Of a DNA stretch of 64,000 nucleotides, positions 61,440 through 64,000 are shown one piece after another. The stretch lies in NCBI RefSeq assembly GCF_016839145.1, contig NZ_CP069304.1:1-64000 (forward strand), written 5' to 3'. How positions within the stretch are numbered: the stretch's first letter is position 1; each line of letters starts with the position of its first letter. Both the position numbers and the translations under genes were made by a program. The stretch comes from Shinella sp. PSBB067. GTDB taxonomy: Bacteria > Pseudomonadota > Alphaproteobacteria > Rhizobiales > Rhizobiaceae. The notes below the pieces were generated by a model. That model had not been told where the DNA came from. It ran no database searches and worked only from the letters and a program-made list of their open reading frames with translations.

Positions 61440-62141
61440 TCATTCGTCTGCGCCCTGGAAGGCATCGGCCAGGATGCCGAAGCAGTTGACGACATCGCAC
61501 ACGACCGCCTTGCGCGCGGCGCCCGCGTTGCCGGACGCGATCGCCGCGAAGGCCGTCTCGTGGTCGGGAATGGCGTCGGTCAGCTTGCCGGGCTCGGCCT
61601 TGGCGAGGCGCACCGAGGGCCCCATGCGCAGCCAGAGCGGCTCGATCATGTCGCGCAGGATCGGCGAATGGCTCATGTCCGCGATATGCAGGTGGAAGCG
61701 GGCATTGGCGCGCAGGAACCGGCTGGTGTCGTTGGCCCGGGCCGCCTCCTTCATCGCGTCGAAATGGACGCGCAGTCCCGCAAGGCTCTCGGCGGTCGCG
61801 CCGCGTGCCGCGCGGGCGGCCGAAAGGCCTTCGAGGGCGACGCGGATGTCGCGGATTTCCGTCAGCTCCGCGATGGTCAGGCGCGGCACGACGAAGGTGC
61901 GTTCGAGGCGCAGCGCGCCGAGGCTTTCGAGCTTCTGCAGCGCATCGCGCACCGGAACGACGCTCGTTCCGAGGGCGGCGGCGAGGTTCCTCAGCACCAG
62001 CCGGTCGCCGGGGCGGAACTCGCCGATGATCAGCTTCTCCTTGATCTGCTGGTAGATCTGCTCGTTGAGCGTATCCTGGACGAGGGTCCTGTAGGTCTGC
62101 ATCGACCCGCCATCCGCCGGCGCGTGTTTCCTGCCTTCCAT
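61440..62141 (-). CDS. GntR-family regulator inserted within the aap operon
   Basis: A 233-residue GntR/FCD regulator with winged helix (LVLRNLAAALGTSVVPVRDAL) and FCD domain (ANARFHLHIADMS). It begins 2 nt after the aapM stop and ends 84 nt before aapP. Such a regulator between permease and ATPase genes is not part of the standard aapJQMP order. It is a paralog of the regulator at 56041-56715. An in-frame ATG at 62102 is an alternative start. Confidence 0.85.
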   Translation of the reverse strand: MEGRKHAPADGGSMQTYRTLVQDTLNEQIYQQIKEKLIIGEFRPGDRLVLRNLAAALGTSVVPVRDALQKLESLGALRLERTFVVPRLTIAELTEIRDIRVALEGLSAARAARGATAESLAGLRVHFDAMKEAARANDTSRFLRANARFHLHIADMSHSPILRDMIEPLWLRMGPSVRLAKAEPGKLTDAIPDHETAFAAIASGNAGAARKAVVCDVVNCFGILADAFQGADE

Positions 62142-62143
62142 GC

Positions 62144-63223
62144 CTAGTGCTTCTCGTTGGCGAATTCCCGCTCGAGGCGGCGGGAATGCAGGGAGAGGAT
62201 GAAGCAGAAGACGAAGAAGGCGCCGCCGACGACGAGGTAGGCCTCGCGGTAGAAGCCCAGCCACGCGCCGTCGGCGATCGCCCCGCGTGCTCCGCCAAGC
62301 ACGTCGATGAGGCCGATGATGCTGATCAGCGTCGTGTCCTTGATGGATTCGATGAAGGTGTTGATGATCGCCGGCAGCGCGATGCGGAAGGCCTGCGGCA
62401 GCACGATGAGGCGGGAGATCAGGCCGCCGGAAAGCCCGAGGCTGTGGCCGGCCTCCGACTGGCCGCGCGGCACGGCTTCGAGGCCGCCGCGGATCGCCTC
62501 GGCCAGATAGGCCGCCTGGAAGAGGATCAGCGCCACCTGCGCGCGCAGGATGTTGTCGATCAGGTTGCCGCCGGGCAGCAGGAAGGGCAGCATGGTCGAG
62601 GCGATGAACAGCACCGCGATCAGCGGCAGGCCGCGCACGATCTCCACATAGAGCGAGCAGAAGCGGCGGATGACGGCGGCCTTGGAGCGGCGGCCGAGCA
62701 CGATGAAGACCGAGAGCGGCAAGGCGAGCACGATGCCGAAGGCCGAAAGGCCGACGGTGAGCGGCAGGCCGCCCCAGCGGCTGGTGGAAACCGAAGGCAG
62801 GCCGAGGACGCCGCCGCCCATCAGGATGAGGCTGATCACCATGACGGCGATCCAGGCGAGCGCCAGCGGCGGCTTCCAGAAGCGGCGGAAGCCGCTGAGG
62901 ATGAGGATGGCGAGCACCAGCACGACGGCGAGCGTCGGGCGCCAGTACTGGTCGGCCGGATAGCTGCCGAAGAGGATGATGTGGTAGCGCTCGTGCAGGA
63001 AGGCCCAGCAGGCGCCCGCCGCCGCCCGGCAGGTCTCGGGCGAGGCCTGCCCGAACACCGCATCGGTGACGGCCCAGCGGTAGAAGCGCGCAAGCAGATA
63101 GAGGAGGCCGCCGGTGATCGCCACCGTCAGCAGGGCATGCGGCCACGGATGGAAGTACGGGCGCAGCCGGCCGGCGAGGCCGCCATTGGAGGGGCGGGGG
63201 AGTGCCGCGGTAATTTCGCTCAT
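62144..63223 (-). CDS. aapM: General amino acid ABC transporter permease AapM
   Basis: A 359-residue permease with the long N-terminal half of AapM (several helices and a periplasmic loop with cysteines) and a C-terminal HisM-like core. The core has GLPLTVGLSAFGIVLALPLSVFIV and the EAA loop EAGHSLGLSGGLISRLIVLPQA. The ATG overlaps the aapQ stop by 4 bp. It forms the pore with AapQ. Confidence 0.92.
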   Translation of the reverse strand: MSEITAALPRPSNGGLAGRLRPYFHPWPHALLTVAITGGLLYLLARFYRWAVTDAVFGQASPETCRAAAGACWAFLHERYHIILFGSYPADQYWRPTLAVVLVLAILILSGFRRFWKPPLALAWIAVMVISLILMGGGVLGLPSVSTSRWGGLPLTVGLSAFGIVLALPLSVFIVLGRRSKAAVIRRFCSLYVEIVRGLPLIAVLFIASTMLPFLLPGGNLIDNILRAQVALILFQAAYLAEAIRGGLEAVPRGQSEAGHSLGLSGGLISRLIVLPQAFRIALPAIINTFIESIKDTTLISIIGLIDVLGGARGAIADGAWLGFYREAYLVVGGAFFVFCFILSLHSRRLEREFANEKH

Positions 63224-64000
63224 GACTTCACCAGTTGCGCGCGCTTTTCCAGCCAGCGGATGACCGCGGAGGTCACGAGGCTGAGCGACAGGTAGATCAG
63301 AAGGTAGATGGACACGGTCTCGATGGCCCGGCCGGTCTGGTTGAGCGCGGTATTGCCGACGGAAACCAGGTCCGGATAGCCGATGAGCACGGCGAGCGTC
63401 GTGTTCTTGATGGCGTTGAGATACTGGTTGGCGAGCGGGGGCAGCATGAGCCGCATCGCCTGCGGGGCGAGCACCAGGTAGAGGGTGAGGAGCGGGCTGA
63501 GGCCGAGCGAGTTGGCGGCTTCCGACTGGCCCTTCGGCAGGGCAGCGAGGCTGCCGCGCACGATCTCGGCGATGAAGCCGGAGGTATAGAAGGAAAGTCC
63601 CACCAGCATCGCCAGATATTCCGGCGTCATGCCCATGCCGCCGCGGAAGTTGAAGCCCATCAGCGTCGGCTTCTGGATCTCGCCCCAGCCGAGCGCATAG
63701 ACGGCGACGCCGACAAGCGCGGCGGCCGAGAGGAAGAGGCCGCCGGTCGCGGGCCGCGGGAAACGGCCCGTCTCGTTGCGGCCGCGCACCATGGCGCGCC
63801 AGAAGAGGACGCCGCAGGCAAGGGCAAGCACGCCGATGGCGGCGAGAACCGGGCCGGCCTCGCCGGCAAGCACCGTCGGGATGTAGAGCCCGCGGCTGGA
63901 GATGAAGACGGATTCGCCGAAGGTCCAGGCCTGGCGCGGCGGCGGCAGGACGCGCACGGCGGTGGCGCAGACGACGAGGATGAGCAGCAGCGGCGTGTTG
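63220..64000 (-). CDS. aapQ: General amino acid ABC transporter permease AapQ (partial, N-terminus outside window)
   Basis: The visible 259 residues are the C-terminal part of AapQ. They include GGMGMTPEYLAMLVGLSFYTSGFIAEI, the EAA loop EAANSLGLSPLLTLYLVLAPQA and NAIKNTTLAVLIGYPDL. The frame is open to the window edge. The binding-protein gene aapJ is expected just beyond position 64000. Confidence 0.9.
   Translation of the reverse strand, partial: NTPLLLILVVCATAVRVLPPPRQAWTFGESVFISSRGLYIPTVLAGEAGPVLAAIGVLALACGVLFWRAMVRGRNETGRFPRPATGGLFLSAAALVGVAVYALGWGEIQKPTLMGFNFRGGMGMTPEYLAMLVGLSFYTSGFIAEIVRGSLAALPKGQSEAANSLGLSPLLTLYLVLAPQAMRLMLPPLANQYLNAIKNTTLAVLIGYPDLVSVGNTALNQTGRAIETVSIYLLIYLSLSLVTSAVIRWLEKRAQLVKS

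Overview
The window is a GC-rich, tightly packed stretch of an alphaproteobacterial genome. An aapQ-aapM-(regulator)-aapP amino-acid transporter, three LIV-type uptake systems, a polyamine-type transporter and many GntR/FCD regulators point to Hyphomicrobiales (Rhizobiaceae or a close relative). The gene content is almost purely uptake plus catabolism. I see no tRNA, rRNA, ribosomal protein, phage, transposase, integrase or CRISPR array, so a chromid, megaplasmid or catabolic arm of a chromosome is plausible (inference).

Layout. (1) 1-8001, leftward: SDR, LIV-type binding protein, two ATPases, two permeases, zinc alcohol dehydrogenase, alpha/beta hydrolase and an acyl-CoA-dehydrogenase-like flavoprotein cut by the window edge. 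This looks like one uptake-and-degradation operon. (2) 8303-10617, rightward: an amidohydrolase with a buried twin-arginine signal plus a beta-barrel protein. (3) 10696-29164: a GntR regulator diverges from a long rightward series. The series holds a second LIV-type transporter, an SDR, a kynureninase-family enzyme, a second SDR, a ThDP enzyme, hydantoinase A and B, an aminotransferase, a uronate-dehydrogenase-like enzyme, a FAD oxidoreductase and a LysR regulator. This is the best candidate for an undescribed pathway; both SDRs have altered catalytic residues. (4) 29178-35138, leftward: a DMT exporter and a complete livJ-H-M-G-F set. (5) 35537-41950: a FadR-type regulator behind a YdiJ-type FAD/Fe-S dehydrogenase, diverging across a clean palindrome from two SDRs, a 61-residue protein and a ProC-like reductase. 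(6) 42009-50022, leftward: a PAS protein, a TyrR-like regulator lacking the sigma-54 loop, a four-gene polyamine-type ABC transporter and an aldehyde dehydrogenase. (7) 50364-52128: a broken aldose-1-epimerase-like gene, an SDR with two compensating frameshifts and a GNAT acetyltransferase. (8) 52144-56024: a branched-chain 2-oxoacid dehydrogenase E1 (alpha-beta fusion) and E2, with a divergent Lrp-family regulator. (9) 56041-64000: a GntR regulator with twin palindromes, a class III aminotransferase, a tartrate/malate dehydrogenase-like enzyme, an Ldh2-family reductase, aapP, another GntR, aapM and partial aapQ.

Together the clusters import amino acids, polyamines and unidentified acids, then deaminate, oxidise or decarboxylate them to central intermediates, each under its own local regulator. 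A recurring feature is that all four complete LIV/polyamine binding-protein genes are followed by a strong stem-loop before the next transporter gene, as expected when the binding protein is made in excess over the membrane components.
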